A stretch of 64,000 nucleotides of DNA from Eriocheir sinensis (GCF_024679095.1 NC_066578.1:538601-602600), one strand, 5' to 3'; positions 39,080 through 50,926 are shown, numbered from the stretch's first letter. Notes: generated by a model not told the origin, from the letters alone. Numbers and translations are program-made.

Positions 39080-41950
39080 GTCTGACGCGCTATTCCAGCT
39101 ATTTCAATGAAACGACAGTTGATAGATGGCGCACAGTCGACGAATAAATTAAACATCTTTTATGTAAATGCCCGTAGCATCATTCAGAAGCGTAGCCACT
39201 TGATAATACATGCAATTACTGAAAAACCTGACTTCATTTTGATCACGGAAACATGGCTGAATATGCGCGATAAACATCACTTAGGTGAAGTAGCTCTAAA
39301 TGGTTACAATGCGTTTGCTAAATGTCGTCTACACAAAAAAGGAGGAGGTGTAATAATATATGAGAAAAATAATTTAGAAGTCATTCAGATAAACATAGCC
39401 GAAACAGAGGCTTACGATTCATTGTATGTACAAGTAACGATCAATAATTAAAAGTATGTTCTGGGCCTAGTTTACCGACCTCCTAAATCAAATGAAGATA
39501 TTGATGGAAATCTCTACGCAGAGATAAATAGTTATCAGAAATAAAAATGCAATAATTTGCGGTGACTTCAATAACCCCTCCGTTAACTGGAATGCACTTT
39601 CTGGCGACAGAGAAGGAGAGATATTAATTGACTTTGCACAAAATTCATTTCCTAATCAAACAGTTACCATGCCGACACGCGGAAATAATATTCTTGATTT
39701 AATCTTTGCGACCGATAGTCATCTCATAACTGCCTGTGAGGTAGGCGAGCAATTTGCAAGCAGTGACCACAACATAATAATAATAGTATATGCTTTGAAT
39801 ATTGAAACAAAAGCACGAGCAAACTCACTCTTAATACCTAGTTATAGTAAAGCAAATTCTACCTACGTAAAAAGAGAACTGGCTTCAGTAAATTGTAATC
39901 ATTTGCTCAGCAACGTCACCGTTCAAGAAATGTATAATCGTTTTACTGCACAAATCACAGGGAGCGTTTTTCGATTCATTTTACTCAAGCCACGAAGGAC
40001 TGATAATCAAAAACCGTTATGAATGAATAACTATCTTCAAAAAATCGTCGTCGAAAAAAGAAAACCTTATAAGAAATATAAACTGACACATAATTCACAA
40101 GATCATACTAATTACATCAATGTCAAGAGAGAGTGCGAAAGGAAAATCAGAAAACAGAAACACGAATATGAGATGAAAATATCACTTGATGCCAAGACAA
40201 ATCCAAGGCTTTCAGTTACATAAGAAACAAACAAAAAATAATAATAATAACATCGGCCAACTACTATTAAGTGGCAATACGATTAGTGATGATAAAGACA
40301 TGGCGTCGGTCCTAAATTCAACCTTTAGTAGCGTATTTACAATAGAGAACATGACATCAATTCCAGCCCCGAAGAAAATTTTTCAAGGCCCTGAAGAACA
40401 TAAGCTTGCATTGACTGAAATTAATATCAGCGAAGTGCGTGCGTACCTGCAGAAAGTAGATCCAAATAAATCTCCGGGCCCCGATAATTTATCTCCTCGC
40501 GTGTTAAGAGAATGTAGTCAACAGCTAGAATTACCCAAAACATTAATATGCAACAAGTCATTAGCACAGGTCAGTGTGCCTCTCGAGTGGAAAAAGGCCA
40601 ATATTACCCCGATTAAAAAAAAAAAAGGGAGACTAAAAACAAGTCATTAATTATCGTCCTATCAGCCTTACGTCTGTCCTAGTTCGAAAAAAAATAATCA
40701 GGGATAAAATGATCACTTTCCTTGAAACAAATGAATTGATAACTGATAGTCAGCATGGACTTCGTAGTAATCGGTCTTGCCTTACCAACCTATTAACCTT
40801 TTTCAACGATGTTTATACATGCTGGGACGCCCGAAGCCCATATGACGTAATTTACCTACATTTTCAGAAAGCGTTTGATAAAGTTCCTCACGCTAGGCTT
40901 ATTTCAAAACTGCGTTCCCACGGTATTAACGACCATCTATGTGCGTGGATTCATGACTGGCTCACCGACAGAGAACAACGTGTAGTTCTTAATGGTGGAG
41001 CATCGGATTTGCAGCCCGTCACCAGTGGCGTTCCCCAAGGTTCGGTCCTGGGGCAAACATTATTCATAATTTACGTGAACGACTTAGAAACTGATATCCT
41101 ATCAAAAGTAGCCAAATTCGCCGATGATACCAAATTAGGAGGTACGGTAATGAACAGTCAAAGTTGCGAGAACATTCAATCAGACTTAATAAGACTTGCC
41201 GACTGGAGCGACAAATGGCAAATGAGTTTTAACGTAGATAAATGTAAAGTAATGCATATAGGTGAGAAAAAATCCTAACTTTAAATATCAGATTCAAGGA
41301 CATGAGCTCAGCGAAGTAAAACAAGAAAAAGATCTTGGTGTCATTATCAGTAACACTCTTATAAATGAGTGATCAATGTTCTGCAGCGAGTAAAAAAGCC
41401 AATATGATGTTGGGATTCATCTCAAGAAACTTTGATTATAAATCACCCGAACTTATGAAGAGATTATATTTAGCATTTGTAAGACCACACCTAGAATACG
41501 CCGTTCAGCTCTGGTCACCGAACGTCAAAGATCAAGTTTTGCTAGAAAAAGATACAGCGACGAGCAACCGAACAAATTCCAGCGCACCGAAACTTGCCAT
41601 ATGACGAGCGTGTACAGCGTTTAGATATGTTTTCCCTAAAAAAGCGAAGGATAAGAGGAGACTTAATTGAAGTGTTCAAAATCCTTAATGGATTCGACAA
41701 CATTAACCCAGATAGTCTATTTCAGAGAGACACCAACACAGTAACACGCAGCAACGGTATGAAGTTAAAGGGAAATCGATGTAACACATTGGTGCGCAGA
41801 AGTTTTTTCAATAACAGAGTCGTCGAGCACTGGAATAAACTACACCTCACCCATCGTGGGTATTAGAGGGGGTTCTGGGGCTGCCCTGTGTAGGCCACTC
41901 GTCCTCTTCCAGTCTCCCTGTATTTCTATGTTCTTATTTTCTTATGTAAT
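39080..41950 (+). mobile_element. CR1-like LINE (family C), EN + RT, decayed
   Basis: Endonuclease start: LNIFYVNARSIIQKRSHL, FILITETWLN. Endonuclease end: RGNNILDLIFATDSHLIT, SSDHNIIII. Linker: [87 protein letters not shown]-terminus: LEYAVQLWSP, then LDMFSLKKRRIRGDLIEVFK. Frames break near 39450, 39545, 40020, 40200, 40650, 41278 and 41604, so it is non-functional, although EN, RT and the 3' end (TTCTATGTTCTTATTTTCTT tail) are all present. It is the most complete CR1-like copy here. Confidence 0.92.
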
Positions 41951-42264
41951 GAAGTCATTTTTCCCCACAACCTAGGTTACTAGTAGTGTAAGTTAAGGGT
42001 AGTAGTTTCCTCTTATTTCTCTCTTTACTGTAAAATTTCCATGTCCCTTTCTTCCTTAAAGGTACATGGTGTTCTCTTCTAACTATTTCCTGCCGGCACG
42101 TTGCCGGGGGGAGAGGTGGGTGGGGAGGAGTCTTCATCTTTTCTGTCCTGTCCTGCCACACGTAGCTTACTAGTAGTAGCGGTAGTAAACAGACACCCTC
42201 ACCATAGACCGATGGGTCTTCTCGTGTTTGTTCTTCCTATGTATATTCCTATGTATATTCCCCT

Positions 42265-42500
42265 TCCTCTTCCTCTTCCTCCGTCCACCTTCTCATTTAT
42301 CTTTCTACTTCTTTTTCATATTGTCTTTCTTCTCTTCTCCCTCCTCCTCCTCCTCCACCCACCCTTCCTCTGTCCACCCTCGCATTTACCTTTCTACTTC
42401 TTTTTCATATTGTCTTTCTTCTCTTCTCCCTCCTCCTCCTCCTCCTCCTCCTCCTCCTCCTCCTCCTCCTCCTCCTCCCCTTCCTCCATCCCCCTTCTCA
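42265..42500 (+). repeat. ~100-bp tandem repeat with expanding (TCC)n
   Basis: TTTCTACTTCTTTTTCATAT, then TGTCTTTCTTCTCTTCTCCC and (TCC)n, occurs twice (about 42300 and 42393). A third partial copy is near 42508. The TCC run differs in length between copies. Confidence 0.85.
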
Positions 42501-42818
42501 TCAATCTTTCTACTTCTTTTTCATATTGTCCATTTGAGGTTGTACCTCTTGGCTTCTATGTGGAGTTTCTGAAGGTTTTTCTTATACTCAAGGAATATTT
42601 CAGCTTTTTGGTCTCTCAGGAAGGGCGTCTGATACTCTCTAGAGTTGGTGCGAAACACCTGGTGACAGATGCCACTGGCCAAGCCTCGCAGCTCAGGCTC
42701 AGGACAAGCGATTGGTCCTTAAGGCGTTTTCAAGACCCTATGGGAGCAAACTCCCAGTGTTGGAGGCATCTAACACAGCAGTATCTAATTTCCATGTGTG
42801 TATTTTTCAAAAGGGATT

Positions 42819-42927
<109 letters not shown>

Positions 42928-42929
42928 AT

Positions 42930-43490
42930 GGTCTTGTCACGTGTTGGACTTGTAATTTCTAGCCAATTCCCTCATTTTGATCTTTGGGCTACAAATTCAC
43001 TGATCTCTGGACATGGCTGGGATCTCACTGCAAACCCACGCACACTCTGAAGAGAGGCACAACCTCCTGATCTCCTGTCTGATAAGTATTAGAATGATCA
43101 GCACGTGAGATGGATTTCTGTGGTGCGAGAAGTCTTATGTGATTCGCGTTAGTCTTTTCGCTCCCAAAGTTCCTGCATCATTGATAAGGTCAAGAGGCAG
43201 CCACGTCTGCCTCAACAGTTGGGGTTACTGCCGCTCGACCTAACTTCCCGCAACTTTTCGCCAGCCAAGGCAGGCACAACCGTTGCCGAGATGTTGGGGG
43301 GAGAGCCGGGCGCGGTGTGTTGCAGAGGGTCACGCGACTTATTCTTATTGTTACAACTTGGGTACAAAAAGAAAAAGCTCATATTTGTAAATGTGTTGCT
43401 ATTCCTGGTTGATTTTGTTCCAGGAGCTCTGGACTTTTGTTTCCTTTAGACGCCTCCCACTTTCGAAAAAAAGAAATGTGGCTGATCAGG
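42930..43490. other. no gene recognised
   Basis: Intergenic sequence without recognisable motifs. Confidence 0.35.
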
Positions 43491-43501
43491 ATTTCAGCGT
43501 C

Positions 43502-43600
43502 TTCAGGTAGTGGGAGGGGCTTGTGGACGTTTTCAGGTAGTGGGAGGGGCTTGTGGACGTTTTCAGGTGGTGTGAGGGGCTTGTGGACGTTTTCAGATGA
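43502..43600. repeat. 30-bp tandem repeat, three copies
   Basis: TCAGGTAGTGGGAGGGGCTT followed by GTGGACGTTT, repeated three times. The period is a multiple of three, so it would give a 10-residue repeat in any frame. No gene context seen. Confidence 0.92.
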
Positions 43601-43692
43601 CACAGACTATACTAACTACGCCATTCCATGAAAAGGACTTTGGAGTAGTAGTAAGGCGCGCCATTCAACAATGGATTCGCGCACTAAGTAAA

Positions 43693-43862
43693 CTTTTAGG
43701 ATGACCAGAGCTCCTATTGCTTATGCTCCTTGAGATGAAACCCAGTGCCCTGTTTGCACGATTTTTAGCCTGAATGCATTGAGCTCTAGGACGGAGGTCA
43801 GCGGTCACTGGGACTCTCTCTCACACCCAGACCTGCTTAGAGGAGTGTCATTTAATTAGTAA
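43693..43862 (-). mobile_element. LINE family B fragment (decayed)
   Basis: TTGCTTATGCTCCTTGAGAT, CCTGAATGCATTGAGCTCT and CACCCAGACCTGCTTAGA match 29925-30080 of family B with many substitutions. Confidence 0.75.
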
Positions 43863-44078
43863 GTTGTGGACCCAAATGTGGACCCTTAAGCTAGAAAAAA
43901 AATAGCGCTGATGATGCGTGTGAGATAGATTCTAAGTACTAAGATCTCACCTGGATTAATTAAGCAGATTTGTTATACGGCCTGTCATATCCTGGATGGC
44001 GTATTGTAGAGAGAGCAAGTTAGGGTGTCTGCAGCTGTGTTTGAGATGGGAGCATATGTGTATTTTTCAAAAGTGATT

Positions 44079-44082
<4 letters not shown>

Positions 44083-44120
<38 letters not shown>
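44083..44120. repeat. (GT)n microsatellite
   Basis: 38 bp of GT. The preceding GTATTTTTCAAAAGTGATTTAGG also precedes the GT run at 42823. Confidence 0.9.
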
Positions 44121-44121
<1 letters not shown>

Positions 44122-44419
44122 TTTCATAGAGTACGTACATACAAAGTGGGACGCTTCAAAGATGGAGTAATTTTATTCAGTATGAAAAAAGGCTAAATCA
44201 TCAGTATTTGCATTTCATTAATTAGCTTACGGTACGTGATTAAGGTGTTTAAGGAGTTTAAGGTTTTAGTCACAGTTGATACATAGGTGAAACGCTTATC
44301 GCAGAACAGCAGCTTAGGGCGCTTAGTATACGGCAGGAAGTAGTGTAGTTCATGCCACGCAGCGCAGGTCATATTCTTAAACATATTTTAGGGTCGTATT
44401 ACAAGACGTATCGCCACCC

Positions 44420-45166
44420 AAGAACACACATTTGACAAGGCTTTCATAGTTGTGGGCATTTCCAGGGATAGTTTTATGACCCTGGTGGTAGTGTTAGTCT
44501 TCTTCTGTACCATGAACCTTAAGAAACACTCAAAGGAACCCGACTGACCCCCTCTTTGACCTTTAGAAATAGGTGATGTGAGAAGCGAGAGTGTCTTACA
44601 ATACCAACCTAAAAAAAAGAATCGGTCATATTCCTAAACATTTCGGCGCGCAAGAACACATATTTTACTTGGCTTTCGTAGGAGTTTGGGGTATTTCCAA
44701 ACGTTTCGGCTCCCAAGAACACATATTTTACTTGGCTTTCGTAGGAGTTTGGGGTATTTCCAAACGTTTCGGCTCCCAAGAACACATATTTTACTTGGCT
44801 TTCGTAGGAGTTTAGGGTATTTCCAAACGTTTCGGCTCCCAAGAACACATATTTTACTTGGCTTTCGTAGGGGTTTAGGGTATTTCCAAACGTTTCGGCT
44901 CCCAAGAACACATATTTTACTTGACTTTCGTAGGAGTTTGGGGTATTTCCAAACGTTTCAGCTCCCAAGAACACATATTTTACTTGACTTTCGTAGGAGT
45001 TTGGAGTATTTCCAAGGGTAGCTTTATGACCATTTTGGTAGTTTGACTCTTCTTCTGTACCGTGAACCTAAAAAAAGCAATCATTAGAACCCGATTGATC
45101 TCCTTTTCGGCCTTTGGGAATAGTTGATGTGAGGGGCGTGAGCGTCTGATAATACCGAGCTGGAAG
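44420..45166. repeat. 63-bp satellite (six units) between ~195-bp direct flanks
   Basis: AAGAACACATATTTTACTTG recurs at 44652, 44715, 44778, 44841, 44904 and 44967, exactly 63 bp apart. The flanks 44420-44612 and 44967-45166 are diverged direct repeats of each other (AGTCTTCTTCTGTACC, GTTTTATGACC, ATAATACC...), and each begins with a satellite-like unit. As 63 is a multiple of three, frames on both strands stay open. The minus strand gives a 21-residue repeat (LGAETFGNTPNSYESQVKYV plus one). I do not recognise it. Confidence 0.92.
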
Positions 45167-45323
45167 CTGTTTTCATAGCGGTGGACAAATACAAGGATGA
45201 GGATGTTAGAAAGTATTGGACTACGGGAGATACAAGTGTAGATCAGTGATGCTTATGCAACTTATTATCGTAAAAGTGATAGAACATGTCGTAAAAGAAA
45301 TCTTCACGGAAAATACCAAATCT

Positions 45324-45328
<5 letters not shown>

Positions 45329-45390
<62 letters not shown>
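45329..45390. repeat. (TC)n microsatellite
   Basis: About 62 bp of TC. Confidence 0.96.
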
Positions 45391-45392
<2 letters not shown>

Positions 45393-46185
45393 CGATACAA
45401 AGGGAAACAGTACAATATTTCATCCGTTTTCTGTCTCGCCTTAACACCTCGTCTCCCATTTTCTGTGAAGCCTTTGACAGCTTCCCATTTTTTCTTCCAT
45501 GCCGATAAATATTTTTTTAGGGGGACTGATGTATATTTTTGGCCAACAGTTTTCTTTCAGGCAGCTTCTTTGCGTTTTTTACATGCTTCCTTGCTTTAAG
45601 GGGAAACTGTCACATTGGCTCATAGTTAACGTTGGCAAAGAGGCAAATGATTATAGAAAATGAGGACCCATGTGTGAGAGAGAGAATATCACCGTATTGT
45701 TTGTTTCATAAGGCAGGAAGTAAGTGAAGGGGGAGGAGAAGGAAGTGGAGAGAAATGGCTAAGAGAGGAGAGGGAGGAAATGGAGGAGGAGGAGGAGGTC
45801 GAGGTCATAAGGGAAGGCATAAAGAGAAGGAAGACGGAAGGAAGGGGAGAAAAATGAGGTGGCGGAAAGGAGGCGAAAGGGGACGAGAAGGAGGAAGAAA
45901 GGAGAAAAGAGAGAGATAATTAAGGTGGAATTTTGAGAAGAGGATTAAATGCCTTGGTAAAGTTTCTAATAGTATCCGGGACGCTTCTGTTTATATTTAC
46001 TTTTTATTGTTGTATATTTTTTCTATTTATCTTCTCTTAGACTGAATGCCTTTTTTTTTTTTTGTTATATAGCACCCGTAGACTTTTATTATGAGGCCTG
46101 TTGATTTGCTCCAGGCTCGTTAGTGACGCAGGTAAGTTTAATATAGGTAACTGTAAAGCTTCCATCAAACTGCTCTCTCTCTCTC
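45391..46185. other. no gene recognised; AG-rich patch
   Basis: 45715-45925 is purine-rich (GGAGGAGGAGG). Otherwise nothing recognisable. Confidence 0.4.
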
Positions 46186-46189
46186 TCTC

Positions 46190-46860
46190 TCACGATTTCA
46201 ACCTTATTTCTGTAATCCGTCCAATCGATCCTGTAGAATATTTGGACCCACGGAAGAGGTGGTGTTTCTGGCATTATGCTTCAACTCGGTGGGATGACCT
46301 GAGAATGTACTTTTCCTATTTCTCTATGTAAATATATGAAAGTATACATATGAATGACCCTTCTGTGTGTCCCCAGCGCATTACAAAGGGTACTGTCTCT
46401 GGAATGGAGGCACACATTTCACGTACTTTCTCTACTCCTTACGCCAAAAAGTCCTGGTTCTGTCTGTCTTGTTCTCGTGCTGTACAAACTAAAGAGGCAG
46501 CTCACAAAGAGTACCTGAGCCTTCGAACTCCAGCTAATCACGATTTTTATATTTCGGCGTCAAATCTCTTCTTCGACTCACCAAAAACTCCTTGATTAAT
46601 AAAAAAAGCCCAAACCTTTTTTTTTTTGAGAGACTTCCGGCACCTAGCCCAAAATATCCCTTCATTATACTTCCTCATCTTCCCCACCTCTCCTTAGTCG
46701 TGATGGCATCCCAGCTGTCAAATCTGTTTCTAAAGCTGAACTGTTCGCTCGAACTTTCTCCGAAAATCCAACTGCTGATGACTGAGAGAATATTCCTCCT
46801 ACTTATCCCCCGCTGACTCCACTAAGTCTACTGTTAAACTTCTTAAGAACGATCTCTTCT
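46190..46860 (+). mobile_element. LINE family A fragment (endonuclease end to linker, decayed)
   Basis: Broken frames give HDFNLISVI (the SDHNLI region), [40 protein letters not shown] and SKAELF equivalents. Many stops and frameshifts. Confidence 0.8.
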
Positions 46861-46985
46861 TTGCCTTCTCTGGAAGCTTCTGAAAAATCAAGGCTGTGAA
46901 CACGTGAGGAAATGATGCGTCGTTGCGTACGCAGGCGTAGTTTCCAGCTTTAGACTGAAACTTAATATAGATGTATAGTAGTAGG
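46861..46985 (-). mobile_element. LINE family A endonuclease fragment (minus)
   Basis: Matches 36150-36245 of copy A2 (TGCGTCGTTGCGTACGCAGG region). It is separated from the rest of its minus segment (47646-48062) by ~660 bp of unrelated DNA. Confidence 0.65.
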
Positions 46986-47645
46986 ATGCAAATCCAGTGT
47001 GGGTGTGTGTGGGTGTGCTTTTTCCAGAACACGGCGGGCTGTATGCTACGTATTTTTTTTATGTATCAGTTAGCTGAGTATTCAGCGTCGCAAATGCTAA
47101 AAAATAATATTTACAAACTGGCATATAAGTATACATCAATGGAACTGCTTATATTTCACAAATTGATAATAGCAAAGTCAGGTATGTATTTCGCGGTCTC
47201 GTATTTTGGCAGCGGACCACAGGTCAGGCTATGTTAGGTTAGGTGATTGTATTTAGTTTGGTCAGCTTACTTAATTTGAACCGTTTTCGATAAATACCTA
47301 TTCTACGCCTCGTGCTGCGCCGCACCGTTGTTGTCACTGATAGTCGGGGTCAGGCTACGTCAGGTTAGATAAATACTGTAACTAACTCACGGGGGGGTCG
47401 AGGGGGGCGATCCTTGGCGGGGATCCCGTGCATAGAGGCACTTAGGTCACTGCACAAAGAAAAGTGATTCCGATGCTGTGCCCGGCGGGGCGGGGCGCGC
47501 TGCGGGGAATATTTCCTCAACATAATTACCAAAAAAATAAGTTTTTGCGGATTTGGACAGAAAAAAATAACTCCACAGAAAATCATATTTTGGCCATGAG
47601 AAAAGTTAGTATCTTAAAAAGTAACACGCCTGCTTGTGCTGCTTA
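46986..47645. other. ~660-bp insertion of unknown origin in LINE A
   Basis: Interrupts the minus family A segment. It contains GGTTAGGTTAGG-type runs near 47230, G-rich blocks (GGGGGGGTCGAGGGGGGCG at 47393) and CGGCGGGGCGGGGCGCG. It may be a non-autonomous element, but I found no clear terminal repeats. Confidence 0.35.
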
Positions 47646-48062
47646 ATACCCACAAACCTGATTTTCTGAAGGAGAGCCGGTACTCCACAGAATGGAAATT
47701 AGAGCAAAGACCCGGAATGTTGCTGAGGTTGATGAAGAGACGTTGGAAATGCTGGCAGGACACTTCTGTGTGTCATCAAAAGTGGAGTCTGTCCCGGGTG
47801 CATCTAGTGCCCCCCCCGAGTCTGTTTTTTGATTAGCCATAAATTCTGATAAATATTGAGGAAATGGTGTGTGTGTGCCGCGTAAATGTAGTCTGTTGTG
47901 GAAAGTATGAAAATTTGTCTTTAGAGAACACGTCACTGGTGTTAATGAAAAGTTGGAGATGGGGAATGAGGATACCGGAGGGTGCTTGATAGGCTTGCAG
48001 CACCCCTTCGCCTCCCAGGCGTGGTTTACGCCACTCTCGGCAGGTGTCTACCTGCCTGCGAC
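47646..48062 (-). mobile_element. LINE family A 5' region (minus)
   Basis: Corresponds to 36340-36770 of copy A2: AGAATGGAAATTAGAGCAAA, GTCTTTAGAGAACACG, GCAGGTGTCTACCTGCCTGC. It ends at the element's 5' terminus, directly against the + segment at 48063. Confidence 0.75.
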
Positions 48063-48304
48063 ACTCAGCTGTCCCCTTAGGTGTTCTGTATCGCCTTCAC
48101 CAGTTTCTTCCCCTCCCAGATGCTATCCATAAACAAGGGCCTTGGCCCCCCTCTTATGAAGTATGCATCCCATGTGTTGGGAGGCTTCACACACACAGCC
48201 CTTTTGGCCAGAGTGGAGTCAATGGCTCTTCGTTTCATCAGTTCCCCTCCTCACACCGACAGTCTTCTACCTCCTGAATTTTTCCGCACTGTTTCCTCTC
48301 TATC
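48063..48304 (+). mobile_element. LINE family A C-terminal part (plus), left of SINE insertion
   Basis: Encodes FCIAFTSFF, a LSINKGLGPPLMKYASHV segment and LLARVESMALRF, equivalents of the LGVLYRLHQFF...MEYASHV region. It continues at 48765 after the inserted elements. Confidence 0.8.
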
Positions 48305-48400
48305 TTTTTTTTTTTTTTTTTGAACGACAAAGGAGACGGCTCAAGGGCAACAAAAAGAGTGTAGTAAAAAAAAAAAAAATAGATCCCGCTACTCACCTCA
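48305..48400 (-). mobile_element. LINE family A 3' tail (minus)
   Basis: Poly(T) followed by ACAAAGGAGACGGCTCAAGG and GATCCCGCTACTCACC, the reverse complement of the family A 3' UTR, inserted into an older family A copy. Confidence 0.75.
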
Positions 48401-48401
48401 C

Positions 48402-48764
48402 TTTTTTTTTTTTTTTTTTTACATTGCAGCCTATTGCGCCGGTAGGCTTCTTCCCGGTGGATCCTGATGGTCGGTCCAAGGCTTCTTTCCGGTAGGTCCT
48501 GATGGTCGGCCCAGCCCGTTCTGGCGCAGGCGAGTGTTTATAGTGGCGCCATCTTGCATTGGCTCATGCTGCCCTCCCAGAGCTCATCTTTGATCCTAGA
48601 ATCTAGAGTCCGGGTTGATAGGTGGTCTTCTGGACAGCATGTGGGTAGTTTTAAGCCACTCGGCGGCGGCTGAAAAATCCCAGCTTGGTGGCACCGGGCG
48701 GGGATTGAACTCGCGTCCTCCTGAACACGAGGCCGTTACTTTGACGACTCAGCCACCGCCTCTT
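48402..48764 (-). mobile_element. tRNA-derived SINE S1, near full length
   Basis: Read on the minus strand from 48762: GGCGGTGGCTGAGTCGTCAA (A-box region), GCGAGTTCAATCCCCGCC (B-box), and a body with GGGATTTTTCAGCCGCC, GAGTGGCTTAAAACTACCC and TAGATTCTAGGATCAAAGA. The 3' part has a GACCATCAGG motif twice, and a poly(A) tail (T run at 48402). Best copy of the family also seen at 8397 and 15519. Confidence 0.85.
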
Positions 48765-49105
48765 TCGATATTTTCATGTTGGCTGATTTTCTGAACTTGC
48801 TCATTGCATGCCTCCCTCCCTCCCTCGGCGCCGCTGCACGGGATGTTTAAACTCTTGCTCATCCTTATTGTATTCAGATCCTTTTTGCTAGAGTTGGCAA
48901 GCATATTCATTTTATCATCCCGTTGCTCGTATACTCTGGAAGCCTTCCTCCCTCTGTATTTCCTGCCTACGACTTGAACTCTTTCAAGAAAACGGTATCA
49001 GGACAACTCGCCCTCAGAAATTGGCCCCTCGTCTGACCACTCGTTCTGTGCTAGGCGGGTGTTTTTTTCCCTTTTCTCTTGAGTTTCTTTTTTTGGTGTA
49101 AAAAT
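48765..49105 (+). mobile_element. LINE family A C-terminus and 3' UTR (right of insertions)
   Basis: CGATATTTTCATGTTGGCTG resumes the interrupted copy. ACTTGAACTCTTTCAAGAAA, ACGGTATCAGGACAACTC and a tail TTTGGTGTAAAA complete it. Confidence 0.8.
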
Positions 49106-50870
49106 ATCAGTCTTATCATACATATTTGTACGTACTTTCTCTCTATGTCTGTTTACCAGTCTGCTAGTTTATGTACCTCTCAAGCTACATAAATGTCTGT
49201 TTGCTACCTAGCTACCCATAAGGAATCTAGTAACATGTCTTATCATTTCTGTACAGTATATTTCCGTCTCTGTCTATCTGTGCGGGTGTGTATTTACATG
49301 GGTGTCTATCAGTATACACATATATCCCTTAATGCACATATTCTTCCACCTCCACATCGTTATCTGGATCCGACGTGACCAATACCGCTGCACACACACA
49401 AAGAAACTCATATTCCGTCATTGCTTCCTCCTCCTCCTCCTGCTTCTCCACCTCTTCTCTTCTTTCTCCTGCGGCAGACACAGCTGTAGGGGGCACCTCA
49501 TAAGCGACGCAGTGGGAGGGAGGAGAGAAGGAGGAAAGGCAGGAGAGAGGGAGGGAAGGAGGGAGGGAAAATGTGGTCTATTGAGCAACTATCGAGTGGC
49601 CAATAGGCTTTAGACTCCCTCAATCTCGTGTCAACTCCAGTTTTCCTCAGAAGGAAGGAGAGGAGGATGTGTTATGGGGCTGTTGGCAAGGGAAGGACGG
49701 CGATCATGAGGAGCAGGAGGAGGAGGATATGAAAGAGGAGCATGGTGTTGAGAAGGGCAAGGAAAAGGAACAGGAACCGATACGAACATAAGAATAAAAA
49801 AATACTTATGGCGAAATACAAAAGATTAGGAGGAGGAAGAGAGAAAGATTTAGGGTTACTGTAGAAGAAAGTTTGATAAAAAGAGGAGGCAGTGTGACTG
49901 AGAGAAAGATGAAGTATAAATTAGGAAGAGAAAAAGATGAACATAGAAAGAAGCAAAAGAAAACTAGACATAATAATATAGAAAGGAAATAATCACATTG
50001 AGCGAAAGGTTAAGTATATATATGAGGAAGAGAAGATGAACATAGAGGAAGAAAAAGCAAAAGAAAAACTTGAAACATGATGATAAAGAAAAGGAAAAAA
50101 CTCACAACCATTCCAAAAATTACATAGAGTAGCAAATAAGGAAACTAAAAATTGAAAAAGCACCCAAGAAAAAAACTCACGTATATTGGGAAGAGAAAAA
50201 GATGAATATAGAAAGAAGAATCATTAGAAAAACTAGAAACATAGTAACATAGGAAGGATAGGCTCACAAACACTCAAAACATTATTACATAGAGTAGTAA
50301 ATAAGGAAACTAAAAATGCAAAAAAAAAAAGGTGCCAGACGAGTAACAACAAAACATCACAACTCCGTATCCGTAACAAAGAAAAACAAAGGAACACCAA
50401 ATGGGGGGAGGAAAAAGAGGAAGGAAAGCTTGAGACACATAAAAAAGCTAGCGGGGCAGAAGGCGAGGAGATCAGGAGAAAGTATTAAATCGTGTGAACA
50501 AAATACGAAAGGAGAAAGGAAAGTACGAGAAGGAAAAGGAGGAGGAGGACGAGGGCAATGAGAACGAGAGGAACAGCACATAAGAAGAAATTATAGAGAG
50601 GAAGGAAGGAGGAAAGGGAAACACAGATACGAGGAAACAAGAATGGGTTTGGGAATTAACATAGAAAGATTATACATATATAGTGGATACAGATTGATAG
50701 ATGGAGTAAATTGAGGATAACTATGAAGAAAGGAATAGGAGCGATGAGGTAACAGAGGGATGGAGGTTAAAAAAGATGAAAAAAAGAAATAAATAAATAC
50801 TGAGTGATTGCTATTCAGTTTTTCTTTTTGTGTGTGTGACTCGCTTGACGAAAAATGGAAAATAAAGAAT
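49106..50870. other. no gene recognised; LINE E-like scrap and A/G-rich DNA
   Basis: 49570-49650 (AACTATCGAGTGGCCAATAG, GGCTTTAGACTCC) resembles the 3' UTR of family E. 49650-50790 is purine-rich (AGGAAG/AAAGAAA) without coding signal. Confidence 0.4.
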
Positions 50871-50878
50871 AGAGATTG

Positions 50879-50880
<2 letters not shown>

Positions 50881-50926
<46 letters not shown>

